Shown: positions 47,036 to 56,921, counted from the stretch's first letter. The stretch is 64,000 nt of DNA from Chlorogloeopsis fritschii (GCF_043099315.1 NZ_CP170746.1), one strand, 5' to 3'. Notes: generated by a model not told the origin, from the sequence alone. Program-made: numbers and translations.

Positions 47036-48385
47036 CTAAGATGATGTTGGGATAGCAGCAATTTCACGCAAAGCTTGTAATAATCGCTGAATTTCTTCTA
47101 CTGTGTTGTAGTGTACTAGTCCTATCCGTAGTAAACCGCCATTAGCTTCTACTCCTAACCTCTCAGTAAGATTGATCGCATAGAAATGGCCGTGCCAAGT
47201 AAAAATACCGCGATCGCCTAATGCTTTAGCAATGGAGTAAGGAGTTTGCCCCGCAAGTGTGATTGCCACGGTTGGCGTGCGCCAAGTAAAACGTTCTGGT
47301 TGGGTAATGCCATATAAAGTTAAGCCAGGAATCTCCAACAGTCCAGAAATTAGCTGGTTGCTCAATTCTAGTTCGTATTGTTGGATTGCAGTCATCGCAG
47401 TTACTAAGGCAGCACGCCGACTAGGATAGGAAGTTGATTGAGTTGGAGGACACCGGAATGCTTCCCATTTTCCTTTCTCAGCCTCTTGGAGAGTAGCAAG
47501 TAACTCGCTTCCCAGGGTGGGTGAGACATGACACCCTATTTTCGCGAGATAGTTAATTGCTGCTATCATCCCTGCTAACCCTTCATGATTGAGGGTACCA
47601 GTTTCCCAGCGTGATGGCACTTCATCTGATGCAGGACGTACTTTGTAAGGTTGCAGGCGGGCAAGATGTTCGCGCTTGCCATAAATAATACCGACATGAG
47701 AGCCAAAAAATTTATACGCCGAACAGGCGAGAAAATCGCAGTCGAGTGCGCGCACGTCAATCGGGGCGTGGGGTGCGTAGTGAACTGCATCAACGAAAAC
47801 TAAGGCTCCAACTGCGCGAGCAAGGCGTACCACCTTTGCTATGTCGTTGATAGTGCCGACGGCGTTAGAAGCATACCCAATTGCTACTAAGCGCGTGCGG
47901 GGATTAATTTGCTGTTCTAAATCGTTCCAATCGAGCGTGCAATCTGTAACATCAATATCGACAAAGCGGACTTTAACACCGCGCTCCGCCAAGGCACACC
48001 AAGGAGAAATATTGGCATCGTGGTCGAGTCGCGTCACAATAATTTCATCACCAGGCTGGAGTTCACGAGCGATCGCTCGACTCAAGGTGAAAGTGAGGGT
48101 AGTCATGTTAGCACCGAATACCACTTCATCGCGATCGCAACCCAGAAAATCGGCGATCGCAACACGAGCGGAGTCAATCAGCACATCTGTACGCGCACTC
48201 GTAGCAAAAGCCCCGTGAGCATTGGCATTTGATCTCACCAGATAATCGCCCATTGCATCTATTACCGAGCCAGGCACTTGAGTACCCCCAGGTCCATCAA
48301 AGAAAATTACGGGTTGTCCGCTGATTTCTTGCGTGAGTGCAGGAAACTGGGCACGTATCCATTTAATGTCAAGAGGCGTTTTCAT
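47036..48385 (-). CDS. Class V aminotransferase, cysteine-desulfurase-like
   Basis: 449 residues, PLP-dependent. The Schiff-base Lys is in CSAYKFFGSHVG, aspartate for the pyridine in FVDAVHYAPH, and the N-terminal substrate part has FFDGPGGTQVP. This fits the cysteine-desulfurase-like group related to, but distinct from, IscS and SufS; the usual active-site Cys loop of SufS is not obvious. I chose ATG 48385 with GGAG seven bases upstream; a TTG at 48391 is possible. Confidence 0.88.
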   Translation of the reverse strand: MKTPLDIKWIRAQFPALTQEISGQPVIFFDGPGGTQVPGSVIDAMGDYLVRSNANAHGAFATSARTDVLIDSARVAIADFLGCDRDEVVFGANMTTLTFTLSRAIARELQPGDEIIVTRLDHDANISPWCALAERGVKVRFVDIDVTDCTLDWNDLEQQINPRTRLVAIGYASNAVGTINDIAKVVRLARAVGALVFVDAVHYAPHAPIDVRALDCDFLACSAYKFFGSHVGIIYGKREHLARLQPYKVRPASDEVPSRWETGTLNHEGLAGMIAAINYLAKIGCHVSPTLGSELLATLQEAEKGKWEAFRCPPTQSTSYPSRRAALVTAMTAIQQYELELSNQLISGLLEIPGLTLYGITQPERFTWRTPTVAITLAGQTPYSIAKALGDRGIFTWHGHFYAINLTERLGVEANGGLLRIGLVHYNTVEEIQRLLQALREIAAIPTSS

Positions 48386-48430
48386 CTGCAAACTCCTAGC
48401 TCCTGGGCTAGAAATATCTTAGAGTATTAT

Positions 48431-49204
48431 TCACAACATAGTTTCAAGAATCATATCCTCCTCAATTAGAGGCTGGTATTCTTGGCCAGAAAAGGGGCGG
48501 AAGCCGTCTTTGCACTGGGCGGTTATATTACACAGCAGCCGAAACTGGAGTGGTGTTGGGGGTCGATTGACACGCTCTACACGCAAATCTACTAAACTGG
48601 GATCTTGCCAAAGAAGCTTAAAAACCTCACTTCGTAAATATCGCGGACAATACCCTACGATGTAATGATCTTCTGTGTTTAGAGTCAACGCTTGGGAATC
48701 GTATGGATTTTGAAATTCATGAGACAACCATAACTTCTCTCCAGGCACAAAGAGATTAATCCGCTCAATTGCACATTGTGGTAGGTGTCTTAGCCCGTGC
48801 GAGAAAAAGTGAAAATGATACCGTCCGTCTGAATCTGGCTCTGGACGCGGAAAAACTGTGAGAGTGTCCGTTTCTCGTTGCCCACCACTGCGGGCTAGCA
48901 TTGCGATCGGATCGTCTTCATGTTCCGGAATATTCAACCATTGAATAAAACTTGAGTAATCAGGACGTGAACGAGGCATCAACCGATTAGAGAATACGGG
49001 AAATAACTGAGTTGATGTGTATACTTTATTTAATTCCGGAAAGGATGACAAAGGTTCAAAACCGCATTTCTGTTGAGCTTCTTTCACTCCTTGCGTGTAG
49101 ACAAACTGGTAGCTCATGCCATCAAACGTTAACCTACCAATGGGAAACCAGGAGCGAGTGTTAGGATCTTGCCAAGCCAAAAATAGCGTTTTGGGTGTCT
49201 TCAT
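48431..49204 (-). CDS. HIRAN domain protein, partner of a HipA-like kinase
   Basis: 257 residues. The N-terminal part (WFPIGRLTFDGMSYQFVYT, about 17-35) resembles the HipA N-terminal strand pattern, and a HIRAN-type region follows at about 155-205 (EKLWLSHEFQNPYDSQAL, then HYIVGYCPRYL). HIRAN domains bind DNA ends or stalled forks in eukaryotes; the role in bacteria is unclear. It starts four bases before the end of the upstream kinase gene (ATGA), so translation is coupled. Function unknown. Confidence 0.65.
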   Translation of the reverse strand: MKTPKTLFLAWQDPNTRSWFPIGRLTFDGMSYQFVYTQGVKEAQQKCGFEPLSSFPELNKVYTSTQLFPVFSNRLMPRSRPDYSSFIQWLNIPEHEDDPIAMLARSGGQRETDTLTVFPRPEPDSDGRYHFHFFSHGLRHLPQCAIERINLFVPGEKLWLSHEFQNPYDSQALTLNTEDHYIVGYCPRYLRSEVFKLLWQDPSLVDLRVERVNRPPTPLQFRLLCNITAQCKDGFRPFSGQEYQPLIEEDMILETML

Positions 49205-49806
49205 GGTAATGACTCCCTCAAAGTAAATAGCCTGTATTGGTTGAATTCAAGAATCTTTTGGGCAAACTCAGCGGCAATGGATGAGATGTGGGTGTTAGGA
49301 ATACGACTAAAAATTGTTAATATATTCGCTCTTGAGACGCTTTCAAGACGTTCAAGCCATATATGGGCTGCTTGAGGGTAAGCATGAGCAACTTGGTAGA
49401 ACAGATCAAAAGTTTTAAGGGGCTTTTTGTCATCAACACTACTATAAAACGCAGAAAAACATTTGTTTGCATATGCTTCTACTGAACGTTTCTGCCTTTG
49501 TTCATCAGAGAGATCGCGCCCAAGGCTGGAAGCGTGATCGTAAGTAGGTGCTAAGTGTACAGTTTCTCCTGAAGTAAATGTTGGCTTATTTCGCACAAAA
49601 CCCCAGCTCTCATGGTGACGATCTCCGTTGCCAATCCATGCATCTAATAGCAGATAACCAACAAATACTTCCACTGCTGTTTGGATGCCGCTTGGTGCTG
49701 CCCAACCAATAGGAAGACTCACACGATCTGCTTCTATAGCTCTCAGCACGCTCACAAAAACTAGAAAGAATAAGCATTTTCCCTTCTGCCATCTGCCCTC
49801 TGCCAT
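49201..49806 (-). pseudogene. Truncated HipA-like kinase
   Basis: Only the C-terminal half of a HipA-like Ser/Thr kinase remains: family similarity starts near VLRAIEADRVSLP (about residue 20) and holds FVGYLLLDAWIGNGDRHHE and LAPTYDHASSLGRDLS, while homologues of about 330 residues have another 150 before this. The DRHxxN metal-binding signature reads DRHHES, with Ser (AGC) where Asn (AAC) is expected. The first codons lie in a TGCCATCTGCCCTC heptamer repeat, so the start is not native. It is probably a non-functional remnant, although the frame and coupling to the next gene are intact. Confidence 0.7.
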
Positions 49807-49815
49807 CTGCCTTCT
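49781..49815. repeat. Heptamer repeat TGCCATC/TGCCCTC
   Basis: CTTCTGCCATCTGCCCTCTGCCATCTGCC, a heptamer series of the STRR kind that reads through the first codons of the truncated kinase frame. Similar stretches are at 24530-24550 and 50918-50956. Confidence 0.75.
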
Positions 49816-50539
49816 ACTTACTACGCTGGAATTTAATTTTCAACCTGCAAAATCCAATCGCCGGAATTACTCCCAAAATAATTGCTGTAAAGAGTTGTCC
49901 AGATAAATATAATATTTCAGGACGGTTTGGTTCTGGAATGAGAAATTGTACTTGAGAAAACAACCAAACTAAGATACTAACTGAGCAATAAGAAATTGAG
50001 GGCAAAAAACTCCACCACCAAGCGCCTGTGGTGTATCTGCGCAGTACTAGCCATTGCAAAAAGCCTAGCCAAATTCCAGAAAGGATATACGCAATGGTTG
50101 ACAAAGCTCCAAAAAAAACCATTTCTCGAAAAGATAAAGTTTTATTTAATGATGTGGCTATTGATGAAATGTGGTTAATCCATGCTCCAGATACGCTATT
50201 GGCAGCTAACCAACCCGCGCTAGTGGCAAATATCCACAACCAAACAGATAGATAGTGGCGCAGGGCGATCGCTTGAGCGGCAGCAAAAATCACTGCAAAA
50301 ACAGCACTACTGAGAAGATGCACTTGCAAAACATTTGATGGGAGCGATCGCAGTAGAGTTTTTTCTATAAAAATACTGGCAATACCACCCATAACCCATC
50401 CAAGCAGCGTCATGAGAGTAAATTGGAAGACAAATTTCTGTCGCTGCGATCGCGCTATAAGTAACTTTAGTACCCCATGTAACTTAGATGCTTGTTCAGA
50501 TGAGGTATTTACTGGCATTTGATTTGGATGTGTTTTCAT
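49814..50539 (-). CDS. Hypothetical multi-pass membrane protein
   Basis: 241 residues with about six membrane segments (around 38-60, 70-90, 98-118, 140-165, 170-190 and 210-230). Phrases such as GWVMGGIASIFIEKTL and FLQWLVLRRYTTGAWWW are familiar from a cyanobacterial family without known function. It precedes the truncated kinase, but a repeat separates them, so an operon is uncertain. Confidence 0.7.
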   Translation of the reverse strand: MKTHPNQMPVNTSSEQASKLHGVLKLLIARSQRQKFVFQFTLMTLLGWVMGGIASIFIEKTLLRSLPSNVLQVHLLSSAVFAVIFAAAQAIALRHYLSVWLWIFATSAGWLAANSVSGAWINHISSIATSLNKTLSFREMVFFGALSTIAYILSGIWLGFLQWLVLRRYTTGAWWWSFLPSISYCSVSILVWLFSQVQFLIPEPNRPEILYLSGQLFTAIILGVIPAIGFCRLKIKFQRSK

Positions 50540-51045
50540 CAGAAGTCAAGTGCAAAGGCTATTTAGGGGTAAATACTAGAAAATCAGATATTTTTTAAGG
50601 TAAATAAGATACAAATAATCGAAAAATAAAATTTATATTTTTCAACCGCTTGCATTTGGTAGGAGGCAGAAGGGAATTAGGACACGGGGACTTTTTGACT
50701 TTTTTCTCATTACCATGCTCTGCATGGTGATGAAAACTGTGAGGCTCCGCCTCTTCTTCATGAGGCGGAGCCTCAAACTTTCTCTTTCCCAGGCTGGAGC
50801 CTGGGAAAGAGAAAGTTTGAGCTTTTGAGGGTGAAAGTTGAACTTCTGAAGGTGGTATTTCAAATTCTAATCTCAAAGTTCCAGTTTCTCCGTCTCCCAC
50901 AATCTCCGCATCCCCGCGTCTTCCCTTCTGCCTTCCGACTTCTGCCCTCTGCCCTTATCATTACCTATGGCAGATTGTCGGAGGAATTGTAGTTCAGATT
51001 TAATGAGATTAGCCATATCCATGTACGTATACGGGCAATAGCTCA
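50540..51045. other. Repeat-filled spacer upstream of the large hybrid kinase
   Basis: 506 bases with several hairpins (50712-50820), a TGCCTTCCGACTTC heptamer stretch near 50918-50956 and no supported gene; frames in it come from the repeats. Confidence 0.6.
50712..50820. repeat. Three adjacent palindromes
   Basis: ACCATGC-TCT-GCATGGT (50712-50728), GAGGCTCCGCCTC with GAGGCGGAGCCTC (50741-50774), and a perfect 23-base stem starting TCAAACTTTCTCTTTCCC and closing at CCAGGCTGGAGCCTGG (50773-50820). These are typical cyanobacterial dispersed palindromes placed side by side. Confidence 0.85.
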
Positions 51046-54000
51046 ATGAAACGTGACAGAACGGGCAAATTTATCCGCAATTGGGACTCTGAGCCGAAAC
51101 AGGCAGTGAATTTATCACTGACTCCAACGGCTTGGCAAGTCCTGCAGCAGCGAGCATACAAATATGGCATTTCTCGTTCTGAATTGGTAGAACGTTATGC
51201 TCGGAGCTTGGAATGTAATGCCGACAATGACTTTGATGAAAACGAACAAGTCGAGGTAACGGCGCAACCAAGCGATCGCCAAGTTATTAACATTCTTGAA
51301 AGTATAAGCGATGCATTTATTGCATTTGATCGCGAATGGCGCTACACCTACGTCAATCAAGAGGCTGTTCGCCTGCTGAAAAGGAGCAAGGAAGAACTAA
51401 TTGGTGAATGTATTTGGGATTTGTTTCCTGATTTATGCGGTACTAACCTGGAGCGAATGCTAAAAAAAGCGGTGGATGAACAAACCGCTTTTGTTTTTGA
51501 AGACTACTACGCTCCCCTTGACACTTGGGGAGAATTTCATGTTTACCCTTCGACTGATGGACTTTCTCTGTTGGTTAAGGACATAACTGAACGCAAACGC
51601 ACAGAGGCAGCCCAAGATAACCAGCGCCAATGGTTAGAAGCAGTACTCAATTTATTACCAATTCCCCTGATATTTATTGAACCAGAAACTGCTCGATTTA
51701 CTTTCTTCAACGAAGCGGTAAAGCAGATGGCTGGAAGTGAGATTCCACGGGATCGCTCTGCAGGGGTGTATGATCGGGATTTTTACTGTACTGATGCCAC
51801 AGGGCAACTCATTCCGCCCGATCAACTTCCGGCAATTCGGGTGGCACGAGGTGAGAAGATTGATGGAGCAGAATTGAACTGGCACACCCCAAACGGTGTT
51901 TATCCGCTACTGGTTTATGGCGATATTTTACCTGCAATGCACGATCGTTCAGCAACTGGTGTGATCGTGTTTCAGGATATTGGCGATCGCAAGCAAGTGG
52001 AGTCGCAACTACAACAAAGCCACCACTTCATTCAACAAGTTGCCGATGCCACACCTGGGCTTTTATACATTTACGATTTGATTGAGCAGCGCAATGTCTA
52101 TGTAAATTGTCAGATCGCAGAAGTGTTAGGCTACACTCCAACACAAGTTCAAGCAATGGGCAAATATTTATTCACCCAACTGATGCATCCAGACGATCTT
52201 GCAACTCTTCCTGCCCAAATCGAGCGTTTAAATAAAGCTCAAGACGGAGAAATTATCGAGCTAGAGTATCGGATGCGCCATGCCAATGGCGAATGGCATT
52301 GGCTTTGGAGTCGGGAATTAATTTTTGCTCGTACTGATGATGGTTTACCTGCTCAAGTCATAGGCATTTCCCATGATATTACTGAGCGCAAACGCGCAGA
52401 AGCAGCTCTGCGGCAGGCAGAGGAACGACTGCAACTTGCTCTGTCTTCTGCCCAAATCATTGCCTGGGATGTAGATTTACAAACGAATTACGTCATGTGT
52501 TCTCCCAATGCTCTTGAAGTTTGGGGACTTCAAGAGGGGACAGCAGAAGAGTTTTTTGCTATTCTCCATCCAGAAGATCGGCAGAAGGTGGCACAAGCCT
52601 ATGAACGTGCGCTCAATGGAGAAGAATCTTTTACCCAGGAATATCGAGTCATTAGTCCAGATGGAACTGTACGATGGTTCCACGATTTAGGACGAGTTTA
52701 TCTCAATGCTGAGGGTCAAGCAGCGCGCATAGTAGGAGTGTCGGTAGATATAAGCGATCGCAAGCAAGCAGAAGTTGCCCTAAATCTAACTCAAGAACGT
52801 TATCGCTCGCTGGCAGAATCTTTGCCACAACTCGTTTGTACAGCACGCATAGATGGACAGGCAGATTACTGCAATCAAAGTTGGATTGAATACACAGGGC
52901 TAGGGCTAGCTCAAACTCAAGGCTTTGGATGGCTCCAGGCTATTCATATCGATGATCGCTCTTCAGCCATTACTCAATCGATGCAAGCATTAAGAACTGG
53001 TAAGCCTTACTCAATCGAACTTCGGTTGAGGCGAGCGGATGGTGTTTATCGCTGGCACTTAGCTAGAATCGTCACAATTAAATCTAAGGATGGTAATGTT
53101 GTTGGCTGGTTGGGAACCGCAACCGATATTAATGATCAAAAACAGACTGAGCAAACTCAACGTTTTTTGGCTCAAGCATCGCAAACGTTTGCAGCAGCAA
53201 ACTTAGATTTGCAAACCATTTTAGATACTATTACTCGACTAGCCAGTGAATTTACAGGCGATGTTTGTACCTTGAGCTTGGTTTCTGAAGATGGGCAATG
53301 GCTCGATCCTGTCTCTTGTTACCACATCGATCCACAAATCCGAGAAACCATCAGCGAACTGTTGAAAAAATATCCTCGCCGTGCAGATCGAGGTATGGGG
53401 GGGCGAGTCATGCAAACGGGAGAAGCGGTACTGATGGCAGCAACATCCCCACAAGAGTTTAGTGCCGCAATCAAACCAGATTACCAACTTGAGTTTGAGG
53501 GTTTTAAAGTTTGTAGTATGTTGCTTGTGCCACTGAAGATACAAGGACAAGCGATCGGAGTATTAAGCCTCAGTCGCCACTATCCAGGACAACCCCATAA
53601 TCTCAATGACCAGAGTTTAATGCAAGACTTGGCAGATCGGGCGGCAATGGCGATCGCCAATGCTCGACTATACGAAGCCCAACAAAGAGCCAGAGCCGAA
53701 GCTGAAGCTGCAAATCGTACAAAAGATGAATTTCTCGCTGTTCTTTCCCACGAACTACGAACTCCCCTAAATCCCATTTTGGGTTGGACAAAATTGCTAC
53801 GCAGGGGCAAAATTGATGCCAGCAAAACAGCATTAGCCTTAGATACAATCGAGCGTAACGCCAAGTTACAAGCCCAACTAATTGAAGATTTGCTTGATAT
53901 CTCCCGTATCCTGCAAGGTAAGCTGAGTTTAAATTCTTGTTCGGTAGATCTGATATCAGTACTAAATGCAGCGATGCAGACAGTACATTTGGCAGCCGAA

Positions 54001-54825
54001 GCCAAAGCAATTCACATTGAAACTAACTTTGCAGCAGGTGCGATTAATGTTTTAGGTGATGCCGGGCGTTTGCAGCAAGTTTTTTGGAATTTGCTTTCAA
54101 ATGCAGTTAAGTTTACACCTAGAGGCGGTCGAGTTGAAGTTCGATTAGAGACATCTGATTTACAAGTGCAAGTTCAAGTGCAAGATAGCGGCAGAGGCAT
54201 TAATCCTGAATTCTTGCCTTACGTCTTCGATTATTTTCGCCAAAGTGATAGCAGTATCACTCGCACTTTTGGCGGTTTAGGGTTAGGGCTGGCGATCACC
54301 CGTCATATCGTGGAGTTGCACGGGGGTACCATCACCGCAGCAAGCCCAGGAATTGGGCAGGGAGCTACTTTCACTGTTAGTTTACCGTTGGTGCTAACAC
54401 CAACCTCAGTAGCTGAGGAAATAGCATTAGCGCCAGGTACCCTGAGTTTACAAGGAATTCAGGTACTAGCTGTGGATGACGAAGCAGATAATCTAGAATT
54501 AATTGCCTTTGTTTTAAAACAAGCTGGTGCTACAGTCATCTGTGCATCCTCCGCACAAGAGGCACTGGAAATCCTCAATCAAACCCAACCTGATATTTTG
54601 CTTAGTGATATTGGTATGCCTCAAATGGATGGCTACACACTACTACGCCAAATTAGAGCCATACCCTCACAGGGAGAGCAAATTCCAGCAATTGCTCTGA
54701 CAGCCTATGCAGGAGAAAGCGATCAACAGCAGATACTTGCTGCTGGATTTAGGTTACATATTCCCAAACCAGTCGATCCAGAAGTATTGGTAAAGGCGAT
54801 CGCTCAGGTTGTACGTCCAAGTTAA
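51046..54825 (+). CDS. Hybrid histidine kinase with RHH-like N-terminus, five PAS and GAF
   Basis: 1259 residues. Order: ribbon-helix-helix-like segment (about 18-58: QAVNLSLTPTAWQVLQQRAY, GISRSELVERYARSLE), PAS about 75-185, 195-320, 325-450, 455-575 and 580-700 (each ending in a DIxxRK-type phrase), GAF about 715-880, HisKA with His902 (LSHELRTPLNPI), HATPase (NLLSNAVKF; DSGRGINP; GGLGLGLAIT) and REC with phospho-Asp1188 (LLSDIGMPQMDG). The end is a classic hybrid kinase that needs an Hpt partner. No membrane segment, so cytoplasmic. The RHH part could bind DNA or serve as a dimer handle. Confidence 0.9.
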   Translation: MKRDRTGKFIRNWDSEPKQAVNLSLTPTAWQVLQQRAYKYGISRSELVERYARSLECNADNDFDENEQVEVTAQPSDRQVINILESISDAFIAFDREWRYTYVNQEAVRLLKRSKEELIGECIWDLFPDLCGTNLERMLKKAVDEQTAFVFEDYYAPLDTWGEFHVYPSTDGLSLLVKDITERKRTEAAQDNQRQWLEAVLNLLPIPLIFIEPETARFTFFNEAVKQMAGSEIPRDRSAGVYDRDFYCTDATGQLIPPDQLPAIRVARGEKIDGAELNWHTPNGVYPLLVYGDILPAMHDRSATGVIVFQDIGDRKQVESQLQQSHHFIQQVADATPGLLYIYDLIEQRNVYVNCQIAEVLGYTPTQVQAMGKYLFTQLMHPDDLATLPAQIERLNKAQDGEIIELEYRMRHANGEWHWLWSRELIFARTDDGLPAQVIGISHDITERKRAEAALRQAEERLQLALSSAQIIAWDVDLQTNYVMCSPNALEVWGLQEGTAEEFFAILHPEDRQKVAQAYERALNGEESFTQEYRVISPDGTVRWFHDLGRVYLNAEGQAARIVGVSVDISDRKQAEVALNLTQERYRSLAESLPQLVCTARIDGQADYCNQSWIEYTGLGLAQTQGFGWLQAIHIDDRSSAITQSMQALRTGKPYSIELRLRRADGVYRWHLARIVTIKSKDGNVVGWLGTATDINDQKQTEQTQRFLAQASQTFAAANLDLQTILDTITRLASEFTGDVCTLSLVSEDGQWLDPVSCYHIDPQIRETISELLKKYPRRADRGMGGRVMQTGEAVLMAATSPQEFSAAIKPDYQLEFEGFKVCSMLLVPLKIQGQAIGVLSLSRHYPGQPHNLNDQSLMQDLADRAAMAIANARLYEAQQRARAEAEAANRTKDEFLAVLSHELRTPLNPILGWTKLLRRGKIDASKTALALDTIERNAKLQAQLIEDLLDISRILQGKLSLNSCSVDLISVLNAAMQTVHLAAEAKAIHIETNFAAGAINVLGDAGRLQQVFWNLLSNAVKFTPRGGRVEVRLETSDLQVQVQVQDSGRGINPEFLPYVFDYFRQSDSSITRTFGGLGLGLAITRHIVELHGGTITAASPGIGQGATFTVSLPLVLTPTSVAEEIALAPGTLSLQGIQVLAVDDEADNLELIAFVLKQAGATVICASSAQEALEILNQTQPDILLSDIGMPQMDGYTLLRQIRAIPSQGEQIPAIALTAYAGESDQQQILAAGFRLHIPKPVDPEVLVKAIAQVVRPS

Positions 54826-54836
54826 TAATCAGGTTG

Positions 54837-55310
54837 CTATGTGGTAATTTCATGTTTGATACCATCAAATTGATTAAATATTGAGCGATGGGATGAATAA
54901 CCAAATTCATCATTACGTTCATAATATTTTTGAATCCAATTCTGTAAAAAATCAAAAGTTTGTGCCTGTTCTTCAGGTGATTGGAATTTATGCGCCTCCC
55001 AAGGGCGATTGCGGTTATTTTCAAGACACTTATCAATGCCAGGATTAAGGAAATAAATTTCAGTAGAGAATTCAAGAGCAATTTTGAGTAGCGTAGTATA
55101 GCAACCTTCAATTACCCAAGCAGTATTCTTTTCTATGAAGTCTCGCAGATCTCTAACTGAATCTTCGTGATTGCGCCGTATGGCAATTTGGTTGGCTTCC
55201 CACGCAATAGTATCGAGATCGAGAACTGGAATGCCGAAGTCTTTGCCAAGTTTATTGGCAAGAGTGCTTTTGCCGGAACCGGAATTGCCAAATATTAAAA
55301 ATCGATGCAT
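54837..55310 (-). CDS. P-loop kinase-like protein
   Basis: 157 residues. Walker A GNSGSGKST at 8-16, then LDLDTIAWE, a second acidic site and the lid-like IEGCYTTLLKIAL, an arrangement seen in small-molecule or topology-modulation kinase-like proteins of the shikimate/adenylate kinase group. Substrate unknown. It faces the end of the hybrid kinase gene with 11 bases between the stops. Confidence 0.82.
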   Translation of the reverse strand: MHRFLIFGNSGSGKSTLANKLGKDFGIPVLDLDTIAWEANQIAIRRNHEDSVRDLRDFIEKNTAWVIEGCYTTLLKIALEFSTEIYFLNPGIDKCLENNRNRPWEAHKFQSPEEQAQTFDFLQNWIQKYYERNDEFGYSSHRSIFNQFDGIKHEITT

Positions 55311-55739
55311 AACGATGATTTAGTAAATAGCGATCGCGTAACGTGCTGGAGATATTAGCTGCTGGTAAATGCTCAAATATTTTTCTAAGTAAGTAGACAT
55401 AATTTGTTCTTAGTAAGCGATTTATCGTTCTGCATAGTAATTTTAAGCGGTTAGAACTGCTTACTACGAACTTTTTAGTCAGATTTATCTGACTTTGGCT
55501 TTTAGCCAAGAAATTTATTTCTTGGCGGATAAGAGCGTAGATACAAGATATGAGATAACCAATTTTTTACTATTTTCGGTTGTTTATTTTCCCTCTCAGC
55601 AAAATCTTATTTATTTATCAGTTTATTTATCTATCTCTTAGCTGCAAATTAAATCTAGTTTCTAGAAAACTCAGAAACAAATTACACCATATAAATATAA
55701 ATCACTTAGTAATAGTGAATTTAAAAAAGGATCGCTAAA
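55311..55739. other. Spacer before the DUF2808 gene
   Basis: 429 AT-rich bases with one hairpin (GCCAAGAAA/TTTCTTGGC, 55505-55526) and a HIP1-like site near 55332. No gene was supported. The DUF2808 gene has AAAGGATCGC just before its ATG. Confidence 0.5.
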
Positions 55740-56237
55740 ATGAAAAAGCTACTTTTATCTGTTGTGCCTCTTTTAGTTGTAGCCTTATCTGCACTTCCTC
55801 CTGCCCAAGCATCACCAAGGTTCAGGCGCGATACTAAAGCTACTCAAATTATCCGTAGTGGTGCAATCCCTAGTGTAGGCAATTCAATTCGTGCAACCCA
55901 TTATTTTGACTTAAAGGTTCAGGGTAACCCTCTCTCCCAGTTGCTGATCGATGTGCCAGAAGGGCTGATGATAACTAGAGGTATTCGGGTTACGAATCAA
56001 TCTGGCGAACAAGTGGCAACCAATGTGACGATGAATGGTAAAAGAGCCACAATAGACTTTTCTCAACCAGTCGCAACTGGAACCACAATAAAAATTTCTC
56101 TGCAAGGTGTCAGAACTCTTTACCCCAATTCGGTTAATGCACCTACTTGGCTCTACCCAGTTTACGGTAGAAGCGTCGGTTTAACAGCAGATATTCCGTT
56201 CGGTTTAGCCAGAGTTCAAATCTATGGCGGTGGTTAA
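55740..56237 (+). CDS. DUF2808 domain exported protein
   Basis: 165 residues. Signal peptide at 1-25 (LLLSVVPLLVVALSALPPAQA), then the DUF2808 beta-sandwich: HYFDLKVQGNPLSQLLI, DVPEGLMITRGIRV and GVRTLYPNSVNAPTWLYPV. The family is cyanobacterial, thought to be periplasmic or cell-surface, function unknown. Single gene. Confidence 0.9.
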   Translation: MKKLLLSVVPLLVVALSALPPAQASPRFRRDTKATQIIRSGAIPSVGNSIRATHYFDLKVQGNPLSQLLIDVPEGLMITRGIRVTNQSGEQVATNVTMNGKRATIDFSQPVATGTTIKISLQGVRTLYPNSVNAPTWLYPVYGRSVGLTADIPFGLARVQIYGGG

Positions 56238-56633
56238 ACTACCACAGACGATAAATCTGGGGCGGGTTAGCAATAACGCCTGCCCCTAATTGCTGCAAAT
56301 CTTACTGAAACTGCCTGAAATCACCCGATTGGGTGAATCTATTGCATGAAGGCGATCGCAAGCAGATTTTACACAATATAAGTAAATCGAAGATTTCGAG
56401 ATGAATTCTGTCGATTGGGCACAAAAATTTCAGTAGTTGAGTCAGTGAATCTGGAATCCTGCCACTAGAGTTTGTAGTTAAATGTGTCCCAATCAAAGAG
56501 AGATATACTTCCCAAGTTATCCCTCAGATGAAAAAAGGGAACCTCCAAAATTAATGCATAAAACTATAGAACCTGACCGTAATTATATATAGAAAACGGT
56601 TCAAATCTAAAAACTAATCAACAGGATAAATTT
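56238..56633. other. Spacer after the DUF2808 gene
   Basis: 396 bases. A hairpin-like stretch (GGGGCGGG...CTGCCCC, 56259-56286) follows the stop and may terminate transcription; a HIP1 site lies near 56351. No gene was supported. Confidence 0.45.
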
Positions 56634-56921
56634 ATGACTAGCTTAACTCTTATTAAACAACAACAAGACCTACTATATCCAATCCGTCAGTGGCTAGAAT
56701 CTAGAGAAATTAATAACGCCAAATTAGCTCATTTCTTATGCAAACTGATTCCTGCTCAATGTCCGTTTGAAAGAGATATCGTACTCTTTGGACGCAAGCT
56801 ATTCCACATCCCACCAATGTGTAAGCTTAATCCCCTCTATGAAGAAGTAGTTGGTTTGCGTTTCAAAGCTCTTTGCTATCTTGCAGATGAATGTGGTGAA
56901 GATGTTACAGTCTACTGCTAA
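56634..56921 (+). CDS. Mo-dependent nitrogenase C-terminal domain protein
   Basis: 95 residues, all helical in appearance, with LLYPIRQWLESREINNAKLA, CKLIPAQCPFERDI and LNPLYEEVVGLRFKALCYLA, the pattern of Pfam Mo-nitro_C, found mainly in cyanobacteria and named for a link to nitrogenase. The presence of this gene alone does not show nitrogen fixation. Its TAA stop interlocks with the TAG of the convergent kinase gene. Confidence 0.88.
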   Translation: MTSLTLIKQQQDLLYPIRQWLESREINNAKLAHFLCKLIPAQCPFERDIVLFGRKLFHIPPMCKLNPLYEEVVGLRFKALCYLADECGEDVTVYC

